The position numbers were made by a program, and so were the translations under genes. Positions 44,567-53,087 of a stretch of 64,000 nucleotides of DNA are shown here, in pieces. The number at the start of each line of letters is the position of its first letter. The stretch's first letter is position 1. Source of the DNA: Stutzerimonas decontaminans (lineage in GTDB: Bacteria; Pseudomonadota; Gammaproteobacteria; Pseudomonadales; Pseudomonadaceae); contig NZ_CP007509.1 in NCBI RefSeq assembly GCF_000661915.1, positions 868,001 through 932,000 of the forward strand. Direction: 5' to 3'. The notes below the pieces were generated by a model that did not search any database, was not told the origin of the DNA, and saw nothing but the letters and a program-made list of their open reading frames with translations.

Positions 44567-47008
44567 ATGCCTGAAACTGTCGCTGCCGGCTTGCGCCTGG
44601 CACCCGATGCGCTGACCCGTCCCTTCGAGCCCAGCCAATTCAACTTCAACGACACCTCTGAACTGGAGCCGTTTCTCGGTGTGCTCGGCCAGGAGCGCGC
44701 GGTCGAGGCGCTGCAGTTCGGCGTGGCCATGCCGCGTCCGGGATACAACGTCTACGTGATGGGAGAGCCGGGCACCGGACGCTTCTCGTTCGTACGGCGC
44801 TATCTCAAGGCCGAAGGCAAGCGTCTGGATACTCCGTCGGACTGGGTTTACGTGAACAACTTCGACGAGCCTCGCGAGCCGCGTGTGCTGGAGTTGCCTC
44901 ACGGCGGCGCAACGGCGTTCATCGCCGATATCAATCAGTTGATCGACAACCTGCTGGCGACCTTTCCGGCGGTATTCGAGCATCCGAGTTTCCAGCAGAA
45001 GAAGAGCGCCATCGACCGCGGCTTCAATCAGCGCTACGACAAGGCGCTGGATGTGATCGAGAAGCTCGCCCTGGAAAAGGAGATCGCTCTCTATCGCGAC
45101 AGCACAAACATCGCCTTCACGCCCATGAAGGAAGGCAAGGCGCTGGACGAAACCGAGTTCGCCCAGCTGCCCGAAGCCGAGCGCGAGCGTTATCACGAAG
45201 ACATTTCCGCGCTGGAAGTGCGTCTGAACGAGGAGCTCGCCAGCCTGCCGCAGTGGAAGCGCGAGTCGACCAACCAGCTGCGCCAGCTCAATGACGAGAC
45301 CATCAGCCAGGCACTGCAGCCGCTACTGGCACCGTTGTCGGAGAAGTATGCGGAGAACGCCGGTATCGAAGCGTACCTGCAGGCCGTGCAGGTCAATCTG
45401 CTGAAGACTGTGGTCGAGCAGCTGGTGGACGAAAACCGTCCGGAAGCGCAGAACCGTATATTGCTGGAAGAGCAATACAGCCCGAGCCTGGTGGTCGGTC
45501 ACCCGGTCGATGGTGGCGCGCCGGTGGTGTTCGAGCCGCACCCGACCTATGACAATCTGTTCGGTCGCATCGAGTACAACACCGACCAGGGCGCGCTCTA
45601 CACCAGCTATCGCCAGTTGCGTCCAGGTGCGCTGCACCGCGCCAACGGCGGCTTCCTGATGCTGGAGGCGGAGAAGCTGCTCAGCGAGCCATTTGTCTGG
45701 GAAGCGCTCAAGCGGGCCCTGCAGTCGCGCAAGCTGAAGATGGAATCGCCACTCGCCGAGCTCGGCCGCCTGGCCACCGTGACGCTGACGCCGCAGGTGA
45801 TCCCGCTGAACGTCAAGGTGATCATCATCGGCTCGCGCCAGCTCTATTACACGCTGCAGGACCTGGATCCGGACTTCCAGGAAATGTTCCGCGTGCTGGT
45901 GGACTTCGACGAGGACATCCCGCTGGCCGAGGACAGCCTCGAACAGTTCGCCCAGCTGATGAAGACCCGTACCTCGGAAGAAGGCATGGCGCCGCTCACG
46001 GCGGCCGCCGTGGCACGCCTGGCGACCTACAGCGCGCGTCTGGCCGAGCACCAGGGGCGCTTGTCGGCACGCATCGGCGATCTGTTCCAGCTGGTCAGCG
46101 AGGCCGATTTCATCCGTCAGCTGGCCAAGGATGAGGTCACCGATGTCGGCCATATCGAACGGGCGCTGAAGGCCAAGGCCACCCGCACCGGCCGCGTTTC
46201 GGCGCGGATCCTCGAAGACATCCTGGCCGGCGTGATTCTGATCGACAGCGAAGGTGCGGCGATCGGCAAGTGCAACGGACTGACGGTGCTGGAAGTTGGC
46301 GACTCGGCGTTCGGTATGCCTGCGCGGATTTCGGCGACTGTCTACCCCGGTGGCTCGGGCATCGTCGACATCGAGCGTGAGGTCAACCTCGGCCAGCCGA
46401 TCCACTCCAAGGGTGTGATGATCCTTACCGGCTACCTCGGCAGCCGTTATGCCCAAGAGTTTCCATTGGAGATATCGGCCAGCATCGCGCTGGAGCAGTC
46501 CTACGGCTACGTCGATGGCGACAGCGCCTCGCTGGGTGAGTGCTGTGCACTGATCTCTGCTCTGTCACGCACGCCACTCAAGCAATGCTTCGCTATCACC
46601 GGCTCCATCAACCAGTTCGGTGAGGTGCAGGCGGTCGGCGGGGTCAATGAGAAGATCGAGGGCTTCTTCCGTCTCTGTGAGGCGCGCGGATTGACCGGCG
46701 AGCAGGGAGTGATCATCCCGTTCGCCAACGTCACAACGCTTATGCTCGACGAGCGCGTGCTGGAGGCCGTCCGCCATCAGCGCTTCCACGTCTATGCTGT
46801 AAAGCAGGTGGACGAAGCCTTGTCGCTGCTGGTGGGTGAGGACGTCGGTGCGGCCAACGATCAGGGGCACTTCCCCAAGGACAGCGTCAACGCCCGGGTC
46901 GTCGAGCGGCTGCGTGACATTGCCGAGATCGGTCTGGAAGAGGAAACGAAGAGCGATTCGGGAGCGACATCGGAGCAGGCGTCGTCCGCTCCTGAGGGGA
47001 AGGGTTGA
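44567..47008 (+). CDS. Lon-like ATP-dependent protease (LonB/AAA_32 type)
   Basis: An 813-residue cytoplasmic protease distinct from classical Lon. The start MPETVAAGLRL at 44567 has AAGGA 6 bases upstream. The N-terminal AAA part has GEPGTGRFS, a Walker A in which Arg stands for Lys, then a long helical insert (about 150-280). The second ATPase half contains GALHRANGGFLMLEAEKLL and the Lon-AAA lid. The proteolytic domain has the catalytic Ser in YVDGDSASLGECC and Lys in VGGVNEKIEGFF. The acidic, Ser-rich tail is variable. It matches PA4576-type proteases by neighbourhood. Substrates are unknown. Confidence 0.88.
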   Translation: MPETVAAGLRLAPDALTRPFEPSQFNFNDTSELEPFLGVLGQERAVEALQFGVAMPRPGYNVYVMGEPGTGRFSFVRRYLKAEGKRLDTPSDWVYVNNFDEPREPRVLELPHGGATAFIADINQLIDNLLATFPAVFEHPSFQQKKSAIDRGFNQRYDKALDVIEKLALEKEIALYRDSTNIAFTPMKEGKALDETEFAQLPEAERERYHEDISALEVRLNEELASLPQWKRESTNQLRQLNDETISQALQPLLAPLSEKYAENAGIEAYLQAVQVNLLKTVVEQLVDENRPEAQNRILLEEQYSPSLVVGHPVDGGAPVVFEPHPTYDNLFGRIEYNTDQGALYTSYRQLRPGALHRANGGFLMLEAEKLLSEPFVWEALKRALQSRKLKMESPLAELGRLATVTLTPQVIPLNVKVIIIGSRQLYYTLQDLDPDFQEMFRVLVDFDEDIPLAEDSLEQFAQLMKTRTSEEGMAPLTAAAVARLATYSARLAEHQGRLSARIGDLFQLVSEADFIRQLAKDEVTDVGHIERALKAKATRTGRVSARILEDILAGVILIDSEGAAIGKCNGLTVLEVGDSAFGMPARISATVYPGGSGIVDIEREVNLGQPIHSKGVMILTGYLGSRYAQEFPLEISASIALEQSYGYVDGDSASLGECCALISALSRTPLKQCFAITGSINQFGEVQAVGGVNEKIEGFFRLCEARGLTGEQGVIIPFANVTTLMLDERVLEAVRHQRFHVYAVKQVDEALSLLVGEDVGAANDQGHFPKDSVNARVVERLRDIAEIGLEEETKSDSGATSEQASSAPEGKG

Positions 47009-47095
47009 ACTCGCCATTGCGCGATTTTTGAACGGAACGATAGCGCGCGCGACGGGTCTGCAGTGGAGGAGGGTACACACCTTCCATCCACAGGA

Positions 47096-47104
47096 TTATC
47101 CACA
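47096..47104 (+). promoter_or_regulatory. perfect DnaA box
   Basis: TTATCCACA, the strong R1-type DnaA recognition sequence, lies in the gap after the Lon-like gene, preceded by CATCCACAGGA and followed at 47111-47118 by GGGGATAA, a weaker reverse half. A second perfect box in the same orientation is at 47586. Confidence 0.6.
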
Positions 47105-47181
47105 GCTTCAGGGGATAACTGGCTCTCGCGCTGCATCCGTGCCGGATGTCTTCGCGTCAGCCCGACGCGAGGACTGCCGTC

Positions 47182-47517
47182 ATGCCGCACAATCTTTGTC
47201 TGAATCGCCAGTGCCTCGGCCTGGTTACCCGAATCGAATGCGTGATACGTCCGTTGGCCGGTGGCAACGGGCTGTGGACATTGCTCTGCGCGGCTGGTCT
47301 GGCGGACGGGCAACCCACTGCGATCAAGGTCCAGGGCCCATTCCACGGGCCTGCGATGGCCGAGTCGGTTCTTGCAGCCATAGCCGAAAATCTGCTGGGA
47401 CAGGGCTATCGGGAGTCGGACGATCCATCCATCTGGCAATTGCACATGCAGGCTGAGTTGCGTCGGGTGAACGCCAATCAGGCGCGTTTTCTGGCTGGTT
47501 GGGAAACGCGTCCCTAG
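47182..47517 (+). CDS. hypothetical protein between two DnaA boxes
   Basis: A 111-residue protein I do not recognise. ATG 47182 (MPHNLCLNRQCLGLVTRIECVI) is preceded by GAGGACTGCCGTC, a usable ribosome site. It has no signal peptide or membrane helix. The composition is mixed alpha/beta, with GLWTLLCAAGLADGQPTAIKVQGPFHGPAMAESVLAAIAENLL as its most ordered stretch, and Cys near 6, 11, 19 and 35. The C-terminus is helical and Arg-rich. Codon use matches the neighbours, so it is probably a real gene. It lies alone between the Lon-like and YqhA-like genes. Confidence 0.65.
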   Translation: MPHNLCLNRQCLGLVTRIECVIRPLAGGNGLWTLLCAAGLADGQPTAIKVQGPFHGPAMAESVLAAIAENLLGQGYRESDDPSIWQLHMQAELRRVNANQARFLAGWETRP

Positions 47518-47585
47518 GCCAAGCGCTGCGCCGGCTGCCGGTAATGAGTGGCGCTGTCGCGATTGTCGCGGGTCCGACCAAGTTG

Positions 47586-47594
47586 TTATCCACA
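47586..47594 (+). promoter_or_regulatory. perfect DnaA box
   Basis: A second TTATCCACA, 490 bp from the one at 47096 and in the same orientation. It lies about 95 bp before the YqhA-like start. Confidence 0.6.
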
Positions 47595-47681
47595 TGCGCG
47601 ATCGGCGTCCTGAACCCGCCTTGGTGCGCCTGACTGGGCTGCGTATACTCGCGCCTTCCTTATTTTCTGCTGTGAGACCTC

Positions 47682-48170
47682 ATGGAGCGCATCCTTGAAA
47701 ATGCCATGTACGCCGCGCGCTGGCTGCTGGCTCCCATCTACTTCGGTCTGGCCTTCGCTTTGCTGGCACTGGCGATAAAGTTCTTCCAGGAAATCTTTCA
47801 TATCCTGCCGATGATCTTCGCGATCAGTGAAGCGGATCTGGTGCTGACGCTGTTGTCGCTGATCGACATGGCGCTGGTTGGCGGCCTGCTGGTGATGGTG
47901 ATGATTTCCGGCTACGAGAACTTCGTTTCGCAGCTGGATGTGGCCGAGGGCAAGGAAAAGCTCGACTGGCTGGGCAAGATGGACTCCAGCTCCCTTAAGT
48001 TGAAGGTCGCGGCCTCGATCGTGGCGATTTCCTCGATCCATCTGCTGCGTATGTTCATGGACGTACAGCAGATCGATAGCGACAAGCTCATGTGGTACGT
48101 GATCATTCACCTGACTTTCGTGGTTTCTGCATTTGCCATGGGCTACATGGACAAGATCACCAAGCACTGA
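47682..48170 (+). CDS. YqhA/TIGR00645 family membrane protein
   Basis: A 162-residue inner-membrane protein of the UPF0114 family. Four hydrophobic helices are visible: [64 protein letters not shown] and [21 protein letters not shown]. The loop [31 protein letters not shown] is the most conserved family segment. Function is unknown. TATACT 8 bases ahead of a CGCGCC-rich start region at 47643 could be a -10 element. It matches the PA4574 position in PAO1 order, as I recall. Confidence 0.87.
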   Translation: MERILENAMYAARWLLAPIYFGLAFALLALAIKFFQEIFHILPMIFAISEADLVLTLLSLIDMALVGGLLVMVMISGYENFVSQLDVAEGKEKLDWLGKMDSSSLKLKVAASIVAISSIHLLRMFMDVQQIDSDKLMWYVIIHLTFVVSAFAMGYMDKITKH

Positions 48171-48228
48171 TTGCAGCACGCCGTCCGCTATCTGGGCGTC
48201 GAGCAAGTCGCATTTCATGGCAGCTCAT

Positions 48229-48279
48229 AAAAAACCTGTACAGAATGGTATTGTTGTTCAATATTCTGTAGCGGTTTTT
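48229..48279. promoter_or_regulatory. long AT-rich palindrome before the DUF6482 gene
   Basis: AAAAAACCTGTACAGAAT (48229-48246) pairs imperfectly with ATTCTGTAGCGGTTTTT (48263-48279). The core TATTG/CAATA extends the stem towards a small loop. T- and A-runs flank both sides, so it could terminate the upstream gene in either direction or be an operator for the gene starting at 48293. Its AT content stands out from the region. Confidence 0.6.
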
Positions 48280-48292
48280 ATGGGGACTCGCC

Positions 48293-48598
48293 ATGCGCCT
48301 TCAAGACCTTGCAGCACATGCCGTTGCCGGGCGTGTCGACGCTCTCGAACTGATTTCGCTCGAGGGTGGCATTTATCTTCTCGATATCTATCTGCAGGGC
48401 CAGCGCCATAGCCTGATCGACGAACGTGGCGCGGTGTGGCATCTGCGCTCGGTGGAGCATGCCCGCGACCTGCTGCGGGAGCTGCCCGAGCTGCCTTTCT
48501 ATCTGGTACAGCAATCGCCTTACGACGAAATGTGCGGTCTGGCCGAGGGCGTCCGTGAGCCGCTGCGGGTGCCGATTGGCCTGCGGTCGCAGTGGTGA
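48293..48598 (+). CDS. DUF6482 family small protein
   Basis: A 101-residue cytoplasmic protein common in pseudomonads. RVDALELISLEGGIYLLDIYLQGQRHSL and LRSVEHARDLLRELPELPFYLVQQSPYDEMCGL are the conserved segments, suggesting a compact beta-sheet followed by a helix. No catalytic motif is seen. Function is unknown. The start ATG is only 13 bases after the palindrome at 48229-48279, which may therefore control it. It matches PA4575 by position, as I recall. Confidence 0.8.
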   Translation: MRLQDLAAHAVAGRVDALELISLEGGIYLLDIYLQGQRHSLIDERGAVWHLRSVEHARDLLRELPELPFYLVQQSPYDEMCGLAEGVREPLRVPIGLRSQW

Positions 48599-48647
48599 CG
48601 CCGGTCCGGTGTGGTGCCCCGTGCTGCTGCAATGAAGGGGGGGGGTG

Positions 48648-50183
48648 ATGAGCATCGCTGCCCTGCGGTTGGTGCTTGGCGATCAGCTGAGCTTCGATCT
48701 GTCTGCTCTCGACGGGCTGGATCCGGTGCGTGACCGGGTGCTGCTAGCGGAGGTGGCCGATGAGGCTGGCCATGTGCCGCACCATCCGCAAAAGATCGCC
48801 TTCATCTTCAGTGCCATGCGCCACTTCGCCGAAGCGCTTCGGCAACGCGGGGTGGCGGTGGACTACGTGACCATTGACGATTCCGCCAATACTGGCTCTT
48901 TGGCCGGTGAGCTGAGGCGATTCGTGGATCGGCATCGTCCTGCGCTGGTCCACGTCACTGAGACTGGTGACTGGCGCGTCGAGCAAAGCCTGAAGAATTC
49001 CGGGGTGGCGATCAACTGGCATGAGGACCGGCGCTTCCTCTGCTCGCGGACTGCGTTCGCGCGCTGGGCGCATGGCAAGCGTCAGCTGCGCATGGAGTTC
49101 TTCTACCGCGAGATGCGTCGCCAGACTGGCCTTCTGCTGCAACCGGATGGAACCCCTGAGGGAGGGGTTTGGAATCTCGACGCGGACAACCGTAAGCCAC
49201 TGCCACGTGGTTTGCACGGCCCGATTGCGCTGCGCTTCGTCGCTGACGACATCACTCGTGATGTTCTGGCATCGGTCCGCGGGCGTTTCGCTCATCATTA
49301 CGGTAGCCTGGAGCACTTCGATTACCCGGTCGCTCACGCTGAGGCTGAGCAGCTCTGGCTGCATTTTCTTGACTTCGGCCTGGCGGCGTTCGGTGACTAC
49401 CAGGATGCAATGGCCAGCGGCGAGCCGTTCCTGTTTCACGCACGCATCGGCGCCGTGCTCAATGTCGGCCTGCTTGACCTGCGGCGGCTGTGCCATGACG
49501 TCGAAGCGGCCTATCGGCAGGGGCGAATCGCGCTGAATGCCGCCGAGGGCTTTATTCGTCAGTTGATCGGCTGGCGTGAATACGTCCGTGGCATCTATTG
49601 GTTGCAGATGCCTGACTACGCACGGCGCAACGCTTTCGGTAATACCAGGCGGTTGCCGGAGTTCTACTGGAACGGGCAAACACGCATGAACTGCATGCGT
49701 CAGGTGATCGGACAGACGCTGGAACATGCATACGCGCACCATATCCAGCGGCTGATGGTGACCGGCAATTTTGCCTTGCTCGCCGGCATCGCGCCGCCCG
49801 CACTGTGCGATTGGTATCTGGCCGTATACATGGATGCGTTCGACTGGGTGGAGCTGCCCAATGTGCTGGGCATGGTTCTGCACGCCGACGGCGGCTACCT
49901 GGGTTCCAAGCCGTACTGTGCCAGCGGTCAGTACATCAAGCGGATGTCTGACTATTGCCAGGGTTGCTCCTACAAGGTGGCTGAAAGCACCTCGGACGAT
50001 GCCTGTCCGTTCAATGCGCTGTACTGGCACTTTCTCATGCGCCACTGCGAGCTACTGCAGCGCAATCCGCGGATGACGATGGTCTATCGCAACCTTGCGC
50101 GCATGGCAGAGAGCAAGCAGCGGGCGTTGTGGCAGCGCGGCGAGATCCTGCTGGCGCGACTGGATGCCGGTGATGCGCTGTGA
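48648..50183 (+). CDS. FeS-type bacterial cryptochrome/(6-4) photolyase
   Basis: A 511-residue flavoprotein of the FeS-BCP group (PhrB type), which repairs (6-4) photoproducts under light. The N-terminal alpha/beta domain begins LRLVLGDQLSFDLSAL, diagnostic of this subgroup. The FAD domain has NAAEGFIRQLIGWREYVRGIYW and YAHHIQRLMVTGNFALLAG. Four Cys for a [4Fe-4S] cluster are in PYCASG, SDYCQGCSY and DDACPFN. The antenna should be a lumazine. A G-run of nine bases just before ATG 48648 acts as the ribosome site and is a slippage-prone tract. The stop overlaps the DUF2256 gene. Confidence 0.92.
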   Translation: MSIAALRLVLGDQLSFDLSALDGLDPVRDRVLLAEVADEAGHVPHHPQKIAFIFSAMRHFAEALRQRGVAVDYVTIDDSANTGSLAGELRRFVDRHRPALVHVTETGDWRVEQSLKNSGVAINWHEDRRFLCSRTAFARWAHGKRQLRMEFFYREMRRQTGLLLQPDGTPEGGVWNLDADNRKPLPRGLHGPIALRFVADDITRDVLASVRGRFAHHYGSLEHFDYPVAHAEAEQLWLHFLDFGLAAFGDYQDAMASGEPFLFHARIGAVLNVGLLDLRRLCHDVEAAYRQGRIALNAAEGFIRQLIGWREYVRGIYWLQMPDYARRNAFGNTRRLPEFYWNGQTRMNCMRQVIGQTLEHAYAHHIQRLMVTGNFALLAGIAPPALCDWYLAVYMDAFDWVELPNVLGMVLHADGGYLGSKPYCASGQYIKRMSDYCQGCSYKVAESTSDDACPFNALYWHFLMRHCELLQRNPRMTMVYRNLARMAESKQRALWQRGEILLARLDAGDAL

Positions 50184-50314
50184 AGAAGGGCGAGCTGCCG
50201 CTCAAGTGCTGCATTGCGTGCGGCTTGCCGTTTGCCTGGCGAAAGAAGTGGGCGCGCTGCTGGAATGAGGTGCGGTATTGCTCCGAGCGCTGTCGGCGTA
50301 GTCGGAAGGGATAG
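50180..50314 (+). CDS. DUF2256 zinc-ribbon-like microprotein
   Basis: A 44-residue protein starting at GTG 50180, which overlaps the photolyase stop by 4 bp (GTGA). It reads KCCIACGLPFAWRKKW, then a Trp-rich turn and EVRYCSERCRR. It thus has CxxC plus CxxxC, a probable zinc knuckle, with a highly basic C-terminus. DUF2256 genes regularly accompany FeS photolyases and cryptochromes, so a partner role in that flavoprotein's folding, FeS loading or DNA binding is plausible but unproven. It is easily missed by length cut-offs. Confidence 0.85.
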   Translation: MKKGELPLKCCIACGLPFAWRKKWARCWNEVRYCSERCRRSRKG

Positions 50315-50422
50315 GCGCTCGAGTCGCCGTTGCTATCGGTTGTTTTGGAATTGCGGGCCGCTGCGTCCGCCCGGCTGAGCTGTGCTAGGCTGGCCGACCT
50401 TTTTTTCCTCTCGGAGCCCGGT

Positions 50423-51040
50423 ATGACCGACCTCAACCTGTCCACTGACGAAACCCGTGTGAGCTATGGCATCGGCCGCCAGCTCGGCGACCAGCTGCGT
50501 GACAATCCTCCGCCGGGTGTCAGCCTCGATGCGGTGATTGCCGGTATTCGTGATGCCTTCGCTGGCGCTGCCAGCCAGGTTAGCCCGGAAGCGCTGAACG
50601 CCAGCTTCGCGGTGATTCGCGAGCGCATGCAGGCCGAGGCACAGCAGAAAGCCGAAGCCGCCGCTGCCGAAGGTCGCGCCTTCCTCGTCGAGAACGCCAA
50701 GCGTGAAGGCGTGGTTGTGCTGGAATCGGGCCTGCAGTACGAAGTGCTAACGACCGGCGATGGCGCCAAGCCGTCCCGCGAGGACAGCGTGCGTACGCAT
50801 TACCACGGCACGCTGATCGACGGCAGTGTATTCGATAGCTCCTACCAGCGCGGTCAGCCTGCCGAGTTCCCGGTAGGCGGCGTGATTGCCGGCTGGACCG
50901 AAGCGTTGCAACTAATGAACGCCGGCAGCAAGTGGCGCCTGTACGTACCGAGCGAGTTGGCCTATGGCGCTCAGGGCGTTGGCAGCATCCCGCCACACAG
51001 CACGCTGGTATTCGACGTCGAACTGCTGAACGTTCTCTGA
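50423..51040 (+). CDS. fklB: FKBP-type peptidyl-prolyl isomerase FklB
   Basis: A 205-residue Mip/FklB-type foldase. The N-terminal helical dimerisation arm (1-95) has VSYGIGRQLGDQL and the family's long helix ERMQAEAQQKAEAAAAEGRAFL. The FKBP domain (about 100-205) has GDGAKPSREDSVRTHYHGTLIDGSVFDSSYQRG, FPVGGVIAGWTEALQLM and YGAQGVGSIPPHSTLVFDVEL with the usual pocket residues. No signal peptide is present, so it is cytoplasmic like E. coli FklB and unlike FkpA. GGAG lies 9 bases ahead of ATG 50423. Confidence 0.93.
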   Translation: MTDLNLSTDETRVSYGIGRQLGDQLRDNPPPGVSLDAVIAGIRDAFAGAASQVSPEALNASFAVIRERMQAEAQQKAEAAAAEGRAFLVENAKREGVVVLESGLQYEVLTTGDGAKPSREDSVRTHYHGTLIDGSVFDSSYQRGQPAEFPVGGVIAGWTEALQLMNAGSKWRLYVPSELAYGAQGVGSIPPHSTLVFDVELLNVL

Positions 51041-51118
51041 TCGGCTATCGCTTCAGCAGGCTCGCCGCAAGCAGTAATTGGGCGAAATCTGCTGGTGCAT
51101 GCTCGCGCGCAATCAAAG

Positions 51119-51145
51119 GCAGCTTACGCATTTCGTAAGCTGCTT
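51119..51145. terminator. palindromic terminator between convergent genes
   Basis: GCAGCTTACG (51119-51128) and CGTAAGCTGC (51134-51143) form a perfect 10-bp stem. The minus strand continues CTTTGATT and the plus strand TTGG, so it probably ends the small minus-strand gene, and less efficiently fklB. Confidence 0.65.
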
Positions 51146-51151
51146 GGCCGG

Positions 51152-51379
51152 CTAAGGCCGCAGCGCGCGGGCATAGCTGAAGAGGAGCAGGTTGCGGACC
51201 TGCTCCTTGAGCACGCAGGGTTCACTTGTGCTCAGCTCCTGCACATCGAGATCGCCCTGTTCGCGCAACTCCTCCAGCGCCTCCCCTTCGAGCGAAACGC
51301 ATATGGCACCGGTGTTGCGATCAAGTATGCGCAGGTAGGGTTGCGGTCGATCCAGCCAGGCATCTATCAGGTAAGTCAT
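51152..51379 (-). CDS. small protein, probably iron-regulated (PA4570-like)
   Basis: A 75-residue cytoplasmic protein starting MTYLIDAWLDRPQPYLRILDRNTG at 51379, with GGAGGTGCCGC ahead of it. The central LEGEALEELREQGDLDVQELS is acidic. No metal-binding motif is evident beyond one Cys near 55. Function is unknown. Its counterpart in P. aeruginosa, PA4570, is induced by iron starvation as I recall, and an AT-rich Fur-box-like sequence lies about 25 bases upstream here. It stands alone between fklB and ispB. Confidence 0.75.
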   Translation of the reverse strand: MTYLIDAWLDRPQPYLRILDRNTGAICVSLEGEALEELREQGDLDVQELSTSEPCVLKEQVRNLLLFSYARALRP

Positions 51380-51399
51380 GCGGCACCTCCAATTTATTC

Positions 51400-51424
51400 T
51401 CGTAATGAGAATAATTGTTATTTG
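51400..51424. promoter_or_regulatory. possible Fur box
   Basis: Within 51404-51422, AATGAGAATAATTGTTATT agrees at 12 of 19 positions with the classical Fur consensus GATAATGATAATCATTATC. It is the most AT-rich stretch nearby and lies just upstream of the 51152-51379 gene, overlapping a plausible promoter. Confidence 0.55.
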
Positions 51425-51529
51425 CAAATATGCAAGCGCAAATGTGTACCCGTCGAGCGGGGAGGGGAGGATGACTTCTTCGTGGGGGCAGCTGCGCACG
51501 CGGCGCAGCGTCGATACCGCAGAGTGTTG

Positions 51530-52498
51530 TCAGTGCGTGCGCGCTACGGCGAAGCGGCAGAGTTCGACCAAGGCATCGCGGTACTGGTTGGCGGGAATGA
51601 CTTCCAGGCAGGCGATGGCGCGTTCGGCATAGTCGCGCGCAAGTCTGGCGGTGTAGTCCAGTGCACCTGCTGCCTCGACGGCGGCGCGGATGCTTTCCAG
51701 ATCATCCAGGCCGCCTTTCTGGATAGCCTTGCGGACCAGAGCAGCCTGTTCGGCAGTTCCTTCGCGCATGGTGTAGATCAGCGGAAGGGTAGGCTTGCCT
51801 TCGGCAAGGTCGTCGCCGACGTTCTTGCCGAGAGTTTCCGCGTCGCCCTGATAATCGAGTAGGTCGTCGACCAGCTGGAAGGCGATGCCGAGGTGATCTC
51901 CGAAAGTACGCAGCGCTTCACGTTGCTCCTCGCTGGCGCCGGCCAGGGTGGCCGCGCTGTGAGTCGAAGCCTCGAAGAGCATGGCGGTCTTGCCGCGGAT
52001 GACTTCCATGTAGATTTCTTCGGTGGTGCTGGCGTCGCGAACTTTCGACAGCTGCAGCACTTCGCCTTCGGCGATGACGCGCGTTGCCTGGGAGATGATG
52101 CGCATCACCGGCATGGAGTCCAGTTCCACCATCATTTCGAACGAGCGTGCATATAAAAAGTCGCCTACCAGTACGCTGGGGGCGTTGCCCCACAAGGCGT
52201 TGGCGGTGGAGCGGCCGCGGCGCATGCCGGACATGTCGACGACGTCGTCATGCAGCAGTGTGGACGTGTGCAGGAATTCGATGATGGCGGCCAGCAGGCG
52301 CAGTTGATCGCCCTGATGGCCAAGCGCGCTGCCGCTGAGCAGCACCAACAATGGGCGCAGGCGCTTGCCGCCGGCCGACGTGATGTAATCCCCGATCTTT
52401 TCCACCAGAGGAACGCGCGAAGTCAGTTGCTTGCGGATGATGCCGTCGACAGCGGCAAAATCGTCCGCCACAACTTGATAGAAAGGCTGGGGTTGCAT
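51530..52498 (-). CDS. ispB: octaprenyl/polyprenyl diphosphate synthase
   Basis: A 322-residue trans-prenyl transferase that builds the ubiquinone side chain from farnesyl-PP and isopentenyl-PP. The first Asp-rich motif is [15 protein letters not shown] (about 85), and the second is [13 protein letters not shown] (about 212). [10 protein letters not shown] and GKTAMLFEA are family blocks. Chain length is set by residues before the first motif and is not decidable by eye; nonaprenyl (Q9) is usual in Pseudomonas. It is divergent from rplU, as in most gammaproteobacteria. Confidence 0.95.
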   Translation of the reverse strand: MQPQPFYQVVADDFAAVDGIIRKQLTSRVPLVEKIGDYITSAGGKRLRPLLVLLSGSALGHQGDQLRLLAAIIEFLHTSTLLHDDVVDMSGMRRGRSTANALWGNAPSVLVGDFLYARSFEMMVELDSMPVMRIISQATRVIAEGEVLQLSKVRDASTTEEIYMEVIRGKTAMLFEASTHSAATLAGASEEQREALRTFGDHLGIAFQLVDDLLDYQGDAETLGKNVGDDLAEGKPTLPLIYTMREGTAEQAALVRKAIQKGGLDDLESIRAAVEAAGALDYTARLARDYAERAIACLEVIPANQYRDALVELCRFAVARTH

Positions 52499-52740
52499 CG
52501 GGGACTCCTCGCAGATTGCGCGGCATGCTAGGGGGCGGGTCTGGCACTGTCAAGGCAACGCCAGTTGGCTATTGCGCGGGGTGTATCGCATGCGTACAAT
52601 CGCGGACCCTGAACTTCCCCCTGGGCATTTCCCTGCCTTACGCAATTGCACGGGCGTCACCTTCCGGCCCCATGCAGCCATGCCAGCCACTAATCATTCT
52701 TTCAAAGCGCTGGGTGAGCAGGATCAACGGAGATACACAG

Positions 52741-53052
52741 ATGTACGCAGTTATCGTAACCGGCGGCAAGCAATACAAAGTCGCCGAAGGCGAATACCTC
52801 AAGATTGAAAAACTCGAAGTTGCGACTGGCGAAGCTGTCACTTTTGACCGCGTTCTGCTGATCGGCAACGGCGATGATGTAAAGATCGGCGCTCCGGTGG
52901 TCGATGGTGCCAAGGTTACCGCTGAAGTGATCGCCCAGGGCCGTCACGACAAGGTCACCATCATCAAATTCCGCCGTCGTAAGCACCACATGAAGCGTCA
53001 GGGCCACCGTCAGTGGTTCACTGAGGTCAAAATCACCGGTATTCAGGGCTAA
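52741..53052 (+). CDS. rplU: 50S ribosomal protein L21
   Basis: A 103-residue ribosomal protein, [25 protein letters not shown], with C-terminal [25 protein letters not shown], the L21 signature. GGAG lies about 9 bases upstream of ATG 52741. It binds 23S rRNA domain I with L20. It is the first gene of rplU-rpmA, 35 bp before rpmA. Codon use is strongly biased. The 242-bp gap to ispB contains the promoter. Confidence 0.98.
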   Translation: MYAVIVTGGKQYKVAEGEYLKIEKLEVATGEAVTFDRVLLIGNGDDVKIGAPVVDGAKVTAEVIAQGRHDKVTIIKFRRRKHHMKRQGHRQWFTEVKITGIQG

Positions 53053-53087
53053 TCGGGCCTGAATCCCCTTATAGGAGTATTGAACTC

